Source: Pseudomonas flavescens (GTDB lineage Bacteria; Pseudomonadota; Gammaproteobacteria; Pseudomonadales; Pseudomonadaceae). From it: DNA of 64,000 nt. The stretch lies in contig NZ_JACBYV010000001.1 of assembly GCF_013408425.1 (NCBI RefSeq), forward strand, positions 5,766,001 through 5,830,000. The letters run 5' to 3'. Made by a program: the position numbers and the translations under genes. The notes under the pieces were generated by a model that did no database searches, had not been told where the DNA came from, and worked only from the letters and a program-made list of their open reading frames with translations. Below, piece by piece: positions 47,131-57,174 of this stretch. Within the stretch, counting starts at the first letter, position 1, and each line of letters starts with the position of its first letter.

Positions 47131-48278
47131 GCCTGACCGGTAGCTTCGACCGCACGCTTTCCACCGACGACGTTCTGCGTCGCCGTTCCAGCCTGCTGCA
47201 GCGTCTGCACATCGACGGCATTCTGTTGCTGCTGCTGTTGCTGCTGGCCACCGGCAGTCTGTTCATCCTCTATTCGGCCAGCGGCAAGAACCTGGATCTG
47301 CTGATGAAGCAGGCCAGTTCCTTCGGTATCGGGCTGGTGGCGATGGTAGTGATCGCCCAGTTCGAGCCACGCTTCATGGCCCGCTGGGTACCGCTGGGCT
47401 ACCTGTGCGGCGTTGGCCTGCTGGTGGTGGTCGACGTCATGGGCCACAACGCCATGGGCGCCACGCGCTGGATCAACATCCCCGGGGTCATCCGCTTCCA
47501 GCCGTCGGAATTCATGAAGATCCTGATGCCGGCGACCATGGCCTGGTACCTGTCAAAACGCACGCTGCCGCCGAACCTCAAGCACGTGGCCGTGAGCCTC
47601 GGGCTGATCGTCACCCCCTTCGTGCTGATTCTGTTGCAGCCCGACCTCGGCACCTCGCTGCTGATTCTCGCCTCCGGTGCCTTCGTGCTGTTCATCGCCG
47701 GGCTGCAGTGGCGCTGGATCGCGGGTGCCGTCGCAGCCATCGCGCCAATTGCCGTGGCCATGTGGTTCTTCGTCATGCATGACTACCAGAAGCGCCGCGT
47801 ACTGACCTTCATCAACCCGGAGAGCGATCCGCTCGGTGCCGGCTGGAACATCATCCAGTCCAAGGCCGCGATCGGCTCTGGTGGGGTGTTCGGCAAGGGC
47901 TGGCTGCTCGGCACTCAGTCGCACCTGGACTTTTTGCCGGAGAGCCATACGGACTTTATCATTGCCGTTCTGGCCGAAGAATTCGGACTGATTGGTGTCT
48001 GTCTGTTGCTGCTCTTGTACATTCTGTTGATTGCACGCGGTCTGGTGATTACCGTGCAAGCGCAGACACTGTTCGGTAAGCTGCTCGCCGGTGGTTTGAC
48101 CATGACCTTCTTCGTCTATGTCTTCATCAATATCGGCATGGTCAGTGGTTTGTTGCCGGTAGTGGGTGTGCCGCTGCCGTTCATCAGTTATGGCGGCACG
48201 TCATTGATTACGTTGTTGTCGGGTTTCGGAATTCTGATGTCCATCCACACGCACCGTAAGTGGATCGCTCAGGCTTGA
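47127..48278 (+). CDS. rodA: Rod-shape peptidoglycan glycosyltransferase RodA
   Basis: SEDS-family polymerase of 383 aa, about ten membrane segments, working with PBP2. Conserved stretches include GATRWINIPGVIRFQPSEFMKI, LLQPDLGTSLL and the C-terminal GVPLPFISYGGTS. The ATG overlaps the mrdA stop (ATGA). Confidence 0.96.
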   Translation: MSLTGSFDRTLSTDDVLRRRSSLLQRLHIDGILLLLLLLLATGSLFILYSASGKNLDLLMKQASSFGIGLVAMVVIAQFEPRFMARWVPLGYLCGVGLLVVVDVMGHNAMGATRWINIPGVIRFQPSEFMKILMPATMAWYLSKRTLPPNLKHVAVSLGLIVTPFVLILLQPDLGTSLLILASGAFVLFIAGLQWRWIAGAVAAIAPIAVAMWFFVMHDYQKRRVLTFINPESDPLGAGWNIIQSKAAIGSGGVFGKGWLLGTQSHLDFLPESHTDFIIAVLAEEFGLIGVCLLLLLYILLIARGLVITVQAQTLFGKLLAGGLTMTFFVYVFINIGMVSGLLPVVGVPLPFISYGGTSLITLLSGFGILMSIHTHRKWIAQA

Positions 48279-48286
48279 TTGGGGTT

Positions 48287-49309
48287 ATGAATTCAATGCA
48301 GATTTTGCGTGGCTGGGCCGCACGACATGCACAGTGGCTGGCGGTTGCCGGCCTGTTCGGGGCTCCACAGGCGATGGCTGCCAACGAGTACGCGAATTCG
48401 CCGCAAGTCGGCGAATTCATCACCGAGATGACCCGTGACTACGGCTTCGCCAGCGAGCAACTGAGCACGCTGTTCACCGGTGTGGAACGCAAGCAGGCGA
48501 TTCTCGACGCCATTTCGCGTCCGGCCGAGCGGGTCAAACCGTGGAAGGAATACCGCCCGATCTTCATTACCGACGCACGCATCAGCAAAGGTGTGGCGTT
48601 CTGGAACGAGCACGCTGAAGCCCTGTCGCGTGCCGAGAAAGAATACGGCGTGCCTGCCGAGATCATCGTCGCCATCATCGGCGTGGAAACCTCCTACGGT
48701 GGCAATACGGGCAATTACCGGGTGATCGACGCGCTGTCGACCCTGGCGTTCGACTACCCGCCACGCGCACCGTTCTTTCGCAAGGAACTGCGCGAGTTCC
48801 TCATGCTGACCCGTGAAGAGCAGGTCGACCCGGCCAGCCTGAAAGGCTCCTACGCGGGCGCCATGGGCCTGCCGCAGTTCATGCCGAGCAGCTTCCGCGC
48901 CTATGCGGTGGATTTCGACGGTGACGGGCATATCAATATCTGGAGCAACCCGACCGATGCCATCGGCAGCGTTGCCAGCTACTTCAAGCGTCACAACTGG
49001 CAGCCGGGCCAACCGGTGGCTAGTCTTGCCACGGTCAAGGGCGATCAGGCCGAGCAGGGCCTGAGTGCCGGCCTCGATCCGGAAAAGAACGTAGGCGAGC
49101 TGCGCGCGCTGGGCTGGTCGAGCAATGACGTATTGGCCGATGATCTGCCGGTAACCGCGTTCCGCCTCGAAGGCGCCGAGGGTGCCGAGTACTGGATCGG
49201 CCAGCCGAACTTCTATGTCATCACCCGCTACAACCGCAGTGTGATGTACGCCATGGCGGTCAATCAGTTGTCCGAGTTGCTGGTTCAGGCCCGAGGTGCC
49301 AATCAATGA
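48287..49309 (+). CDS. sltB1: Soluble lytic transglycosylase B (MltB/SltB1 family)
   Basis: Periplasmic peptidoglycan lytic transglycosylase of 340 aa. The catalytic Glu is in GVETSYGGNTGNYR, with GAMGLPQFMPSS downstream. The signal peptide ends APQAMAAN without a lipobox Cys, so it is the soluble form, unlike E. coli MltB. Start is either ATG 48287 or ATG 48296; both follow a GGGG tract. The stop overlaps rlpA by 4 bp. Confidence 0.92.
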   Translation: MNSMQILRGWAARHAQWLAVAGLFGAPQAMAANEYANSPQVGEFITEMTRDYGFASEQLSTLFTGVERKQAILDAISRPAERVKPWKEYRPIFITDARISKGVAFWNEHAEALSRAEKEYGVPAEIIVAIIGVETSYGGNTGNYRVIDALSTLAFDYPPRAPFFRKELREFLMLTREEQVDPASLKGSYAGAMGLPQFMPSSFRAYAVDFDGDGHINIWSNPTDAIGSVASYFKRHNWQPGQPVASLATVKGDQAEQGLSAGLDPEKNVGELRALGWSSNDVLADDLPVTAFRLEGAEGAEYWIGQPNFYVITRYNRSVMYAMAVNQLSELLVQARGANQ

Positions 49310-50322
49310 CGGGTTTGCCGTTCAAGCTGGCTGCGTGCGGCATCCTTGCGCTGATGCTGGCCAGTTGCTCTTCCAGTCGCGCGCCGACAGGCACGTCGCC
49401 AGTGCAGGCTTCAAGTGGGGGAATGTCCGGTCCAAGTGATTTCAACCGCCCGCACAAAGACGGCGCGCCCTGGTGGGACGTTGACGTCTCGAAGATTCAG
49501 GACGCCATCCCGATGCCGCATTACGGCCCGGTGAAAGCCAGCCCTTACGTGGTGTTCGGCAAGCAGTACTACCCGATCTCCGATGCCCGTCGCTACAAGG
49601 CGACGGGCCCGGCTTCCTGGTACGGCACCAAGTTCCACGGTCAGGCCACCGCCAACGGCGAGGCCTACGACCTGTACGGCATGACCGCCGCGCACAAGAC
49701 CCTGCCACTGCCCAGCTACGTGCGAGTGACCAATCTGGAGAACGGCAAGTCCGTGATCCTGCGGGTCAACGACCGCGGCCCGTTCTATTCCGACCGCATC
49801 ATCGACCTGTCTTTCGCTGCGGCCAAGAAGCTCGGTTATGCGGAAAAGGGCACCGCCCAGGTGCATGTCGAAGGCATCGACCCGGCGGAATGGTGGGCTC
49901 AGCAAGGCCGCCCGGTGCCGATGGTGCTGGCGCAGCCGCAGATGGCCAAGGTCCAGCCCGCACAGGTTGCCCAGTTGCAGGCCGCCAGCGCACCGGTCGA
50001 ACAGTATTCGCCGCCACCGCAGCAGCATGCCGCCGTCACCGTGCCGGTGCAGATCGACTCAAAAAAAAACGCTTCAGCCGCAGCGTCTGGCCTGTATCTC
50101 CAAGTGGGAGCCTTCGCCAATCCCGACGCTGCGGAGCTCCTGAAGGCCAAGTTGAGCGAGTCGGTGAGTGCCCCGGTATTCATCAACTCAGTGGTGCGCA
50201 ACCAGCAGATACTGCACCGCGTGCGACTGGGCCCGATCAACAGCCAGGGCGAGGCTGACCGAGTGCGAGACAGCATTCGCGTCGCCAACCTCGGGCAAGC
50301 GACTCTGGTCAAGGCGGACTGA
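49306..50322 (+). CDS. rlpA: Septal-ring lytic transglycosylase RlpA with SPOR domain
   Basis: Outer-membrane lipoprotein of 338 aa: lipobox LASC, a double-psi beta-barrel (residues about 100-190; PASWYGTKFHGQATANGE, VNDRGPFYSDRIIDLS), a Gln/Pro/Ala-rich linker and a C-terminal SPOR domain (about 257-335) that binds stem-peptide-free septal glycan. RlpA cleaves such denuded strands during daughter-cell separation. A run of nine A at 50061-50069 (codons for SKKN) lies in the linker just before the SPOR domain and is a possible slippage site. Confidence 0.95.
   Translation: MTGLPFKLAACGILALMLASCSSSRAPTGTSPVQASSGGMSGPSDFNRPHKDGAPWWDVDVSKIQDAIPMPHYGPVKASPYVVFGKQYYPISDARRYKATGPASWYGTKFHGQATANGEAYDLYGMTAAHKTLPLPSYVRVTNLENGKSVILRVNDRGPFYSDRIIDLSFAAAKKLGYAEKGTAQVHVEGIDPAEWWAQQGRPVPMVLAQPQMAKVQPAQVAQLQAASAPVEQYSPPPQQHAAVTVPVQIDSKKNASAAASGLYLQVGAFANPDAAELLKAKLSESVSAPVFINSVVRNQQILHRVRLGPINSQGEADRVRDSIRVANLGQATLVKAD
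50061..50069 (+). other. A9 homopolymer in rlpA linker
   Basis: Nine consecutive A in a GC-rich gene. One added A leads to a stop at 50258, one lost A to a stop at 50143; both remove the native SPOR domain while leaving the catalytic barrel. Confidence 0.6.
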
Positions 50323-50458
50323 GGGGCGTAGCCCTTCGACACTGGCAACTAATTGGCCAGCCGCCTGACTAAGCAGTGAATCGCCGCCACCGTGCGGCGA
50401 TGACAGTTCATATTTGCCCGCAAGGGCCTGTTCGACCATCAGCGATTTAGAGAGACGG

Positions 50459-51634
50459 ATGAAAATCACCAGCTTCGCGCAACACATCTTCCTGTCACTT
50501 ACGTTGCTCGGCGCCTCCAGCGCTTGGGCCAACCAGGCGCCGCTGCCGGCTCCGCCGCAGCTGGCAGCCAAGTCCTACGTGCTGATGGATGGTGCCAGTG
50601 GCAACATCCTGGTCGAGAACAACGGTGACGAGCGCCTGCCGCCAGCCAGCCTGACCAAGCTGATGACCGCCTACATCGCCACCCTGGAAATCCGCAACGG
50701 CAAGATCGGCGAGCAGGACATGGTCACCATCAGTGAGCATGCCTGGCGTACCGGTGGTGCCGCTTCCGGTGGTTCCACCATGTTCCTGCCGGTGAACAGT
50801 CAGGCCACGGTCGACGACCTGCTGCATGGCATCATCATTCAGTCCGGCAACGACGCCAGCATCGCCATCGCCGAGCACATCGCCGGTAGTGAAGACGCCT
50901 TCGCGGACATGATGAATGCCACCGCCGAACGCCTGGGCATGAAGAACAGCCACTTCATGAACGCCACCGGCCTGCCGCACCCGGAGCACTACTCCAGTGC
51001 CCATGACATGGCCATCCTGGCGCGCGCCATCATCAATGAAGATGCCGAGCACTATGCGATCTACTCGCAGAAAGAGTTTCTCTGGAACAACATCAAGCAG
51101 CCCAATCGCAACCTGCTACTGTGGCGCGACCGTACCGTCGATGGCCTGAAGACCGGCCACACCAACGAAGCTGGCTTCTGCCTGGTAGCTTCGGCCGTGC
51201 GCGATGGTGCGCGGATGATCACATCGGTATTCGGTACCGACAGCGAACGTGCTCGTGCCGCTGAAACCCAGAAGCTGCTGACCTATGGTTTCCGCTTCTT
51301 CGAAACCCGCACCTTCTATCAGAAGGGCACCGAGCTGGCCCAGGCCCAGGTCTGGAAAGGCCAGACCTCTCAGGTCAAGGCTGGTCTGGCTCAGGATCTG
51401 ACCCTGACCCTGCCCAAGGGCCAGCTTGAGAAGCTGCAGGCCAGCATGACCCTCAACCCGCAGATCACCGCTCCGATCGCTCAGGGCGACGTGATCGGCA
51501 AGGTCGAGGTGAAGATGGGTGACCAAGTGGTGCACAGCGCCGATCTGGTGGCGTTGGAAGCCGTCGAGGAAGGTGGCTTCTTCCGCAGCCTGTGGGATAG
51601 CATTCGACTGTTCTTCTACGGGTTGTTTAACTGA
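50459..51634 (+). CDS. dacC: D-alanyl-D-alanine carboxypeptidase (PBP5/6)
   Basis: Trims the terminal D-Ala of peptidoglycan stem peptides. The 391-aa precursor has a signal peptide ending SSAWA, the active-site SLTK, SGN and KTG triads, and a C-terminal amphipathic anchor ([19 protein letters not shown]). ATG 50459 gives [11 protein letters not shown]; the upstream frame is not credible. A terminator follows. Confidence 0.96.
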   Translation: MKITSFAQHIFLSLTLLGASSAWANQAPLPAPPQLAAKSYVLMDGASGNILVENNGDERLPPASLTKLMTAYIATLEIRNGKIGEQDMVTISEHAWRTGGAASGGSTMFLPVNSQATVDDLLHGIIIQSGNDASIAIAEHIAGSEDAFADMMNATAERLGMKNSHFMNATGLPHPEHYSSAHDMAILARAIINEDAEHYAIYSQKEFLWNNIKQPNRNLLLWRDRTVDGLKTGHTNEAGFCLVASAVRDGARMITSVFGTDSERARAAETQKLLTYGFRFFETRTFYQKGTELAQAQVWKGQTSQVKAGLAQDLTLTLPKGQLEKLQASMTLNPQITAPIAQGDVIGKVEVKMGDQVVHSADLVALEAVEEGGFFRSLWDSIRLFFYGLFN

Positions 51635-51657
51635 CGGCTCGCCCCCATGTTGCGATG

Positions 51658-51686
51658 AACGCCCTCGATCCGAGGGCGTTTCATTT
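51658..51686 (+). terminator. Terminator after dacC
   Basis: CGCCCTCG-ATC-CGAGGGCG is a perfect 8-bp stem followed by TTTCATTTT. It stands before the ybeD-like gene, so that gene and lipB depend on readthrough or a local promoter. Confidence 0.85.
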
Positions 51687-51702
51687 TGGATCAGTGAACA
51701 TC

Positions 51703-51981
51703 ATGACCGATACCGACGTACAAGCTCCGAAAATCGAATTCCCCTGCCCGAACTACCCGATCAAGGTGATCGGCGAGGCCGGTGACGGCTTCACCGACAT
51801 GGTGATCGAGGTCATCCAGCGCCATGCGCCGGATTTCGATGCTGGCACTCTGGTCACACGGGACAGCCGCAACGGCCGCTTCCTGTCCGTGCAGGTGCTG
51901 ATCACCGCTACCGGCGTCGAGCAGCTGCAGTCTATCCATGTAGACCTGCGCGCCACCGGCCGCGTGCAAATGGTGCTGTAG
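51703..51981 (+). CDS. ybeD: DUF493 / YbeD family protein
   Basis: A 92-aa cytoplasmic protein with ferredoxin-like fold ([39 protein letters not shown]). Almost always next to lipB; its role is unknown, with an ACT-like regulatory function suggested by fold. It ends on the first base of the lipB GTG start. Confidence 0.93.
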   Translation: MTDTDVQAPKIEFPCPNYPIKVIGEAGDGFTDMVIEVIQRHAPDFDAGTLVTRDSRNGRFLSVQVLITATGVEQLQSIHVDLRATGRVQMVL

Positions 51982-52607
51982 TGGCGGCAGCCGACCTTAT
52001 CGTGCGTCATCTCGGGGTGGTGGATTACCTGCCTACCCTGGAAGCGATGCGCACCCTGACTGCCGAGCGCGACGATGCCACGCCGGACGAGATCTGGCTG
52101 CTGCAGCATCCGCAGGTGTTTACCCAGGGGCAGGCGGGCAAGCCCGAGCATCTGCTGGCGCCTGGTGACATTCCGGTGATCCAGGTAGAGCGCGGTGGGC
52201 AGGTGACCTATCACGGGCCAGGCCAACTGGTGGCCTACCTGATGCTGGATCTGCGTCGTCTGGACCTGGGCGTGCGTGAGTTGGTCAGTGCCATGGAGCA
52301 GGCGCTGGTCGACGTTTTGGCGAGCTACGGCGTCGAGGCGGCGCCAAAGGCAGATGCGCCGGGTGTCTACGTCAATGGCGACAAGATCGCTTCGCTGGGG
52401 CTGCGTGTGCGCCGTGGCTGCTCATTTCACGGCCTGGCGCTCAACGTCGATATGGACATGCGCCCGTTCCAGCGCATCAACCCGTGCGGCTATGCAGGCT
52501 TGAAGATGACGCAACTGAGGGATCAGTTGGGCACGCCGCCGACTTTCGGCGAGGTCGCCGAGCGTCTCGAGCAGGCTCTTCGTCAGCGCCTGGGGTATGG
52601 GGGTTAA
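51981..52607 (+). CDS. lipB: Octanoyltransferase LipB
   Basis: Transfers octanoyl groups from ACP to lipoyl domains, 208 aa. Motifs: [45 protein letters not shown], and the catalytic Lys/Cys pair in GDKIAS and NPCGYAG. GTG start overlapping the ybeD stop. Confidence 0.96.
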   Translation: MAAADLIVRHLGVVDYLPTLEAMRTLTAERDDATPDEIWLLQHPQVFTQGQAGKPEHLLAPGDIPVIQVERGGQVTYHGPGQLVAYLMLDLRRLDLGVRELVSAMEQALVDVLASYGVEAAPKADAPGVYVNGDKIASLGLRVRRGCSFHGLALNVDMDMRPFQRINPCGYAGLKMTQLRDQLGTPPTFGEVAERLEQALRQRLGYGG

Positions 52608-52711
52608 CAGGCGGCTTTTGCTCTAGCGCAGCTGTCGTGGATCGATTTGCCTGGGTATCGCTGCGCTCAACGCCAGGCCATGGACGATTGAGCGTGGCGA
52701 TAGCCGGGTGA

Positions 52712-53764
52712 TCAGTTGACGTTCAGCGCCGGAATCAGGCTGGTGTCGACCTGTTGGCCAGGCACCGGTACTGGTGCTGCCAGGCCCAGGTTGTTCTTCT
52801 CGAACACCTTGTCCGCCCGATAGCTGGAACGCACCAGAGGGCCTGCCGCCACTTCCATGAAGCCCATCTGCAGGCCGATCTCGCGGAAGCGGTTGAATTC
52901 GTCCGGGCTGACCCAGCGTTTTACGGGCAGGTGATTGCGGGTGGGTTGCAGGTACTGGCCAAGGGTGAGGATATCCACACCCACGGCGCGCATGTCCTGC
53001 ATCGCCTCGAACACTTCGTCGTCGGTCTCGCCCAGGCCGAGCATCAGGCTGGTTTTGGTGAGCACGTCCGGACGATGGCGCTTGGCGTGGGCCAGCACGT
53101 CGAGGGTCTTGCGGTAACCGGCGCGGGGGTCGCGTACTTCACGGGTCAGTCGATTGACCGTCTCGACGTTCTGGGCGAACACTTCGAGGCCGGAGTCCAC
53201 CACGCGCTCGATGGAGGGCAGGTCGCCGTCGAAATCGGGGGTCAGCGCTTCCACCACCACTTGCGGTGTGTTGGCCTTGATCGCCTGTACGCAGGCGGCG
53301 TAGTGCGCGGCACCACCATCTGGCAGGTCATCGCGATCCACCGAGGTCAGCACGATATAACGCAATGCCATCAGCTCCACCGACTTGGCGGTATTCTGTG
53401 GCTCTTCCTTGTCCAGCCAGCCATTCGGGTTACCGGTGTCCACCGCACAGAAGCGGCAGGCGCGGGTGCAGACCGAGCCCATCAGCATGATCGTCGCCGT
53501 ACCGTTGGACCAGCACTCACCCATGTTCGGGCAGTGGGATTCCTGGCAGACGGTGCTCAGGCGGTGCTCGCCGACGTTGCGCTTGACCGCTTCGAAACGG
53601 CTGCCGCCCGGCGCCTTGACCCGCAACCAGCTCGGCTTGGGCTCATAGACCTTGGCTTCAGTCGAGGCGCGGCGCTTCTGGCCGTCCTTGATCGCGGTAA
53701 TACCCTGTGCAGTACGGAATTTGTCGCCGCTGGCAACGGGTTTGGTCGGGGCAGTATCGGACAT
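52712..53764 (-). CDS. lipA: Lipoyl synthase
   Basis: Radical-SAM enzyme inserting sulfur at C6 and C8 of octanoyl groups, 350 aa. The SAM cluster motif CTRACRFC and the auxiliary cluster [12 protein letters not shown] are both present. It is convergent with lipB. ATG 53764 begins [13 protein letters not shown]; the frame extends upstream without better signals. Confidence 0.97.
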   Translation of the reverse strand: MSDTAPTKPVASGDKFRTAQGITAIKDGQKRRASTEAKVYEPKPSWLRVKAPGGSRFEAVKRNVGEHRLSTVCQESHCPNMGECWSNGTATIMLMGSVCTRACRFCAVDTGNPNGWLDKEEPQNTAKSVELMALRYIVLTSVDRDDLPDGGAAHYAACVQAIKANTPQVVVEALTPDFDGDLPSIERVVDSGLEVFAQNVETVNRLTREVRDPRAGYRKTLDVLAHAKRHRPDVLTKTSLMLGLGETDDEVFEAMQDMRAVGVDILTLGQYLQPTRNHLPVKRWVSPDEFNRFREIGLQMGFMEVAAGPLVRSSYRADKVFEKNNLGLAAPVPVPGQQVDTSLIPALNVN

Positions 53765-53891
53765 CGAAAATCTCGGCTCCGGTAGGGGCTGCGGTGGCGG
53801 ATGGGCAGCTTTTGGCTGCCGCAAAGTGTATCACACACCGCTGCGGCGAGCGCCTGACCGTCCGCTCCGTTACCGGCCCCGGCCCCCTCGA

Positions 53892-54287
53892 TCAGGATGT
53901 TGGCAGCTTGGCGATGACCTTGATCTCGAACTGGAAGCCATACAGCCAAGTCACGCCCACGCAGGTGATGTTCGGATGCGGTGCCTCGCCCCAGTATTCT
54001 GGAACGACCTCCCAGATGGTCTCGAAGCGTTCTTCGGGATTGACGATGAACACCGTCACATCGACGACGTCATCGAAAGTGCAGTCGGCCGCTTCGAGAA
54101 CCGCGTTGAGGTTCTCGAAGGCCAGGCGAACCTGAGCTTTCAGATCCGGCTCGGGGGAGCCATCGGGGCGGCTGCCAACCTGGCCGGATACGAACAGCAA
54201 ACCATTGGAGCGCACGGCGGGTGAATAGCGGTTGCGTTCATAAAGGGCCTGACGGCCGGCGGGGAAAACCACGTCGCGAGTAGTCAT
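53892..54287 (-). CDS. RidA-family protein
   Basis: A 131-aa YjgF/YER057c/UK114 protein; canonical RidA hydrolyses reactive enamines/imines. The core SNGLLFVSGQVGSRPDG and DVVDVTVFIVNPEERF segments are present. The canonical C-terminal catalytic Arg motif (R-x-x-V-E) is not evident here (NITCVGVTWLYGFQFEIKVIA), so deaminase activity is doubtful and a divergent Rid subfamily is likely. AGGAG precedes ATG 54287. The LysR gene is divergent, 125 bp away. Confidence 0.85.
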   Translation of the reverse strand: MTTRDVVFPAGRQALYERNRYSPAVRSNGLLFVSGQVGSRPDGSPEPDLKAQVRLAFENLNAVLEAADCTFDDVVDVTVFIVNPEERFETIWEVVPEYWGEAPHPNITCVGVTWLYGFQFEIKVIAKLPTS

Positions 54288-54412
54288 GTCGTCTCCTGTG
54301 GGCAATCGCCCCGTTGAAGTGATGGGTTCACTCTAGGCATGCTGCTGCGCTGGATAAACCCGCCAGTTCGATCAACACTGTTTGGCAAACCCAAACAATC
54401 AGCGGTGGCAGA

Positions 54413-55354
54413 GTGGATCGATTCGACGCGATGAGGGCCTTCGCACGGGTAGTGGAGGCCGGTAGCTTCACCAAGGCGGCCGATACGCTGCACATGAGCA
54501 AGACCAGTGTCACGCAGTTGGTGCAGCAGCTCGAGGCGCGGCTGCGGGTGCGGCTGCTGAACCGTACGACGCGCAAGGTCAACGTCACTGCCGATGGCGC
54601 CGCCTATTACGAGCGGGTGGTGCGCCTGCTGGCCGATATGGACGACGCCGAAACCAGTCTCTCGGATGCCACCAGCATGCCGCGCGGGCGGCTGCGGGTG
54701 GATGTGCCCAGCCCGTTCGCGCGGATGATTCTGGTGCCGGCATTGCCGGCCTTCCATGCGCGTTATCCAGATATCCAGCTCGATCTCGGGGCGAGCGACC
54801 GTCTCGTCGATCTGCTGGGCGAGAACGTCGATTGCGTGATCCGCGGCGGCGAGATCACCGACCAGTCACTGATGGCGCGCCGCATCGGCGACCTGCAGTC
54901 GGGAGTGTATGCCGCTCCCAGTTACCTGCAGCGATATGGCACGCCCCAGCACCCGCAGCAACTCGCCGGTAGCCACCACCGTATCGTCGGTTTCAAGCGG
55001 GCGCGGGCCGGCAGGCTGTTCTCCTACCGGATGCACCGCGAGGGTGAAAGCGTCGACGTGGAAGGCCGTTACGTACTGGCGCTCGACGATGGTAACGCCT
55101 ACCTGGCTGCCGGGTTGGCGGGGCTGGGCGTACTTTGGCTGCCGAACTACATGTCGCGCGAGCATGTGCAGCGCGGCGAGCTGGTCGCCGTTTTCGAGGG
55201 CTGGCAGTTCGAGCCGATGCCGATGTACATCGCCTATCCGCCGAACCGTCACGTCAGTGCCAAGTTGCGGGTGTTCATGGATTGGGTCGTCGAACTGATG
55301 GCGCTGCATGCCCCGGTCATCGACCGAAGTGGGCGCGCTGATCCTTTGCGTTAA
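54413..55354 (+). CDS. LysR-family transcriptional regulator
   Basis: A 313-aa LysR regulator, N-terminal [29 protein letters not shown] and a substrate-binding domain of the type with [19 protein letters not shown]. Start codon GTG ([13 protein letters not shown]). Divergent from the RidA-like gene, its probable target. Confidence 0.9.
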   Translation: MDRFDAMRAFARVVEAGSFTKAADTLHMSKTSVTQLVQQLEARLRVRLLNRTTRKVNVTADGAAYYERVVRLLADMDDAETSLSDATSMPRGRLRVDVPSPFARMILVPALPAFHARYPDIQLDLGASDRLVDLLGENVDCVIRGGEITDQSLMARRIGDLQSGVYAAPSYLQRYGTPQHPQQLAGSHHRIVGFKRARAGRLFSYRMHREGESVDVEGRYVLALDDGNAYLAAGLAGLGVLWLPNYMSREHVQRGELVAVFEGWQFEPMPMYIAYPPNRHVSAKLRVFMDWVVELMALHAPVIDRSGRADPLR

Positions 55355-55388
55355 ACTGCGCGCTTCGCTTTCTCGATGGCCTCGCTGC

Positions 55389-56000
55389 ATGTCCCGACCT
55401 TCTCGCCCTGCGTCCCGTCCGTATCGTGTGCCCAAGGCACCGCCTGCCGAGTCGCGCCTGATCGTGCTGAACAAGCCATTCGACGTGCTCACCCAGTTCA
55501 ATGACGATCAGGGGCGCGCCACGCTCAAGGACTTCGTCGCGGTGCCGGGTGTGTATCCGGCTGGCCGTTTGGACCGCGACAGTGAAGGGTTGCTGCTGCT
55601 CACCAACGATGGTCAGTTGCAAGCGCGGATCGCCGATCCCCGGCACAAACTGGCCAAGACCTATTGGGTGCAGGTCGAAGGCGAGCCCAGTGCCGAGCAG
55701 TTACAGCAACTGCAAGCGGGTGTGCAGCTCAACGATGGGCCGACCCTGCCAGCCGACGCCCGTCTGCTCGATGAGCCTGAGTTGTGGCCGCGCAACCCGC
55801 CGGTGCGCTTTCGCAAAAGCGTACCGACTGCCTGGCTGGAGCTGGTGATCCGAGAAGGGCGCAACCGTCAGGTACGGCGCATGACCGCTGCCGTGGGGTT
55901 ACCCACCCTGCGTCTGGTGCGCGTGCGTATCGGCCCCTGGTCGCTGGAGGGTTTGCAGCCGGGCGAATGGCGGGAAGTGCCGGCGACGCTCACGCACTAG
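55389..56000 (+). CDS. rluE: 23S rRNA pseudouridine synthase, RluE-like
   Basis: RsuA-family synthase of 203 aa; E. coli RluE modifies U2457. The catalytic Asp is in [18 protein letters not shown], with [16 protein letters not shown] downstream. It lacks the N-terminal S4 domain, as in RluE. ATG 55389 is inferred from the [18 protein letters not shown] start; the upstream frame overlaps the LysR gene. Confidence 0.92.
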   Translation: MSRPSRPASRPYRVPKAPPAESRLIVLNKPFDVLTQFNDDQGRATLKDFVAVPGVYPAGRLDRDSEGLLLLTNDGQLQARIADPRHKLAKTYWVQVEGEPSAEQLQQLQAGVQLNDGPTLPADARLLDEPELWPRNPPVRFRKSVPTAWLELVIREGRNRQVRRMTAAVGLPTLRLVRVRIGPWSLEGLQPGEWREVPATLTH

Positions 56001-56007
56001 ACCTCTG

Positions 56008-56406
56008 TCAGCCATCGTATCCGGCCCTGATGACGCTGATGCCCTTGATCAGTACCTCGCGCCAGCCCTGCAGGGTTGCCGTGTCAGCCTGTCTGTCATG
56101 CTCCATGATGGTCTTGAGCAGCGACTCCAGCCACAGATCGTAAAGCTCCGGGCGGATGTCCATGGCTGCCCGCGCATGGGTGCAGCCCAGGGCGCGCAAT
56201 TTGCTGTCGGGCATGCCGCGGGCGTGCATCACCAGGTTGAGAATGCCCTGTCGCAGGAGCAGCTTCTGCGCTGCCATGTCGGTATTGACGAATTTCTCGC
56301 GAATCGCCGGCGAACTGTCGAGGAAGTATCGGTAGAAATCGTCGAAAAAGGCGGGGCTGGCACAGCAGCGTCCGTAACTCTGCATGACGCGATCTGTAGC
56401 GTTCAT
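56008..56406 (-). CDS. Globin-like protein
   Basis: A 132-aa all-helical globin-domain protein (MNATDRVMQSYGRCC, FYRYFLDSSPAIREKF, LLLRQGILNLVMHARG). Similar single-domain globins occur near regulators and may sense or bind oxygen/NO; haem binding is not proven by sequence. GGAG is 6 nt before ATG 56406. It is convergent with rluE (7 bp apart) and follows the Lrp gene. Confidence 0.75.
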   Translation of the reverse strand: MNATDRVMQSYGRCCASPAFFDDFYRYFLDSSPAIREKFVNTDMAAQKLLLRQGILNLVMHARGMPDSKLRALGCTHARAAMDIRPELYDLWLESLLKTIMEHDRQADTATLQGWREVLIKGISVIRAGYDG

Positions 56407-56453
56407 GTGTTTCTCCATGGGGGCGAGGCAGTAAGCGGTGTGGCGGCGTGCGC

Positions 56454-56573
56454 CTAGTTCCTGAGCGTGTGGGTAGTGGTGCATTCTTGCTGGTGCGCCG
56501 ATGGGGCTTCGTCAACGTCCAGGCCGCCGATCAGCAGGGGCATCATCCGTTCTTCGAAAGCTTCCGATTCCAT
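56454..56573 (-). CDS. Possible small ORF, 39 aa
   Basis: An open frame starting MESEAFEERMMPLLIGGLDVDE with AAGG five bases upstream, in the gap between the Lrp-family and globin genes. It is acidic, with no signal or membrane segment, and may be a real small protein or a gene remnant. Confidence 0.3.
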   Translation of the reverse strand: MESEAFEERMMPLLIGGLDVDEAPSAHQQECTTTHTLRN

Positions 56574-56694
56574 CGCGGCCTTGTCGCCGTGGGCGCAGGC
56601 GAGCCGTACCGCGGGCTGTCCTAGGCACAAAAAGCGTGTGGATATTACACGCTGGCAGGCCGCGATGCGTAGTTCCCTATTGGTCGTAGGGTTT

Positions 56695-57174
56695 TTAGCT
56701 GCGCAAGTGCTGGAGCGGCAGTTGGGTACTGGACAGGATCTGCTGCAGCACGAAGCTCGAGCGCACGCTGGAAACGCCATCGATGCGCGTCAGGGTGCCG
56801 AGCAGCAGCTTCTGGTAATGATCCATGTCGGGTACCACCACCTTGAGCTGGTAATCGGCGTCCATTCCGGTGACCAGACAGCATTCCAGCACTTCAGGGC
56901 ACTTGCGGATTTCTTCCTGGAAGTGCTCGAAACGCTCGGGCGTGTGGCGGTCCATGCCGATCAGCACGTAGGCGGTCAGGCTCAGGCCAAGTTTCTTGCG
57001 ATCGAGCAGGGCGACCTGCTGCACGATGTAGCCGTCATCCTCCAACTGTTTGACCCGTCGCGAGCAGGGGGAGGGGGAGAGGCCGATACGTTCGGCCAGG
57101 TCCTGATTGGACAGGGTCGCATCGCGTTGCAGTTCGGCAAGAATGTTCAGGTCGTAGCGGTCGAGTTTGTTCAT
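56695..57174 (-). CDS. Lrp/AsnC-family transcriptional regulator
   Basis: A 159-aa Lrp-type regulator: N-terminal HTH (LDRYDLNILAELQRDATLSNQDLAERIGLSPSPCSRRVKQLE) and a C-terminal RAM/AsnC ligand domain (VTGMDADYQLKVVVPDMDHY). Its promoter side is AT-rich with short GCAA...TTGC repeats suited to Lrp-type binding and autoregulation. Ligand unknown. Confidence 0.93.
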   Translation of the reverse strand: MNKLDRYDLNILAELQRDATLSNQDLAERIGLSPSPCSRRVKQLEDDGYIVQQVALLDRKKLGLSLTAYVLIGMDRHTPERFEHFQEEIRKCPEVLECCLVTGMDADYQLKVVVPDMDHYQKLLLGTLTRIDGVSSVRSSFVLQQILSSTQLPLQHLRS

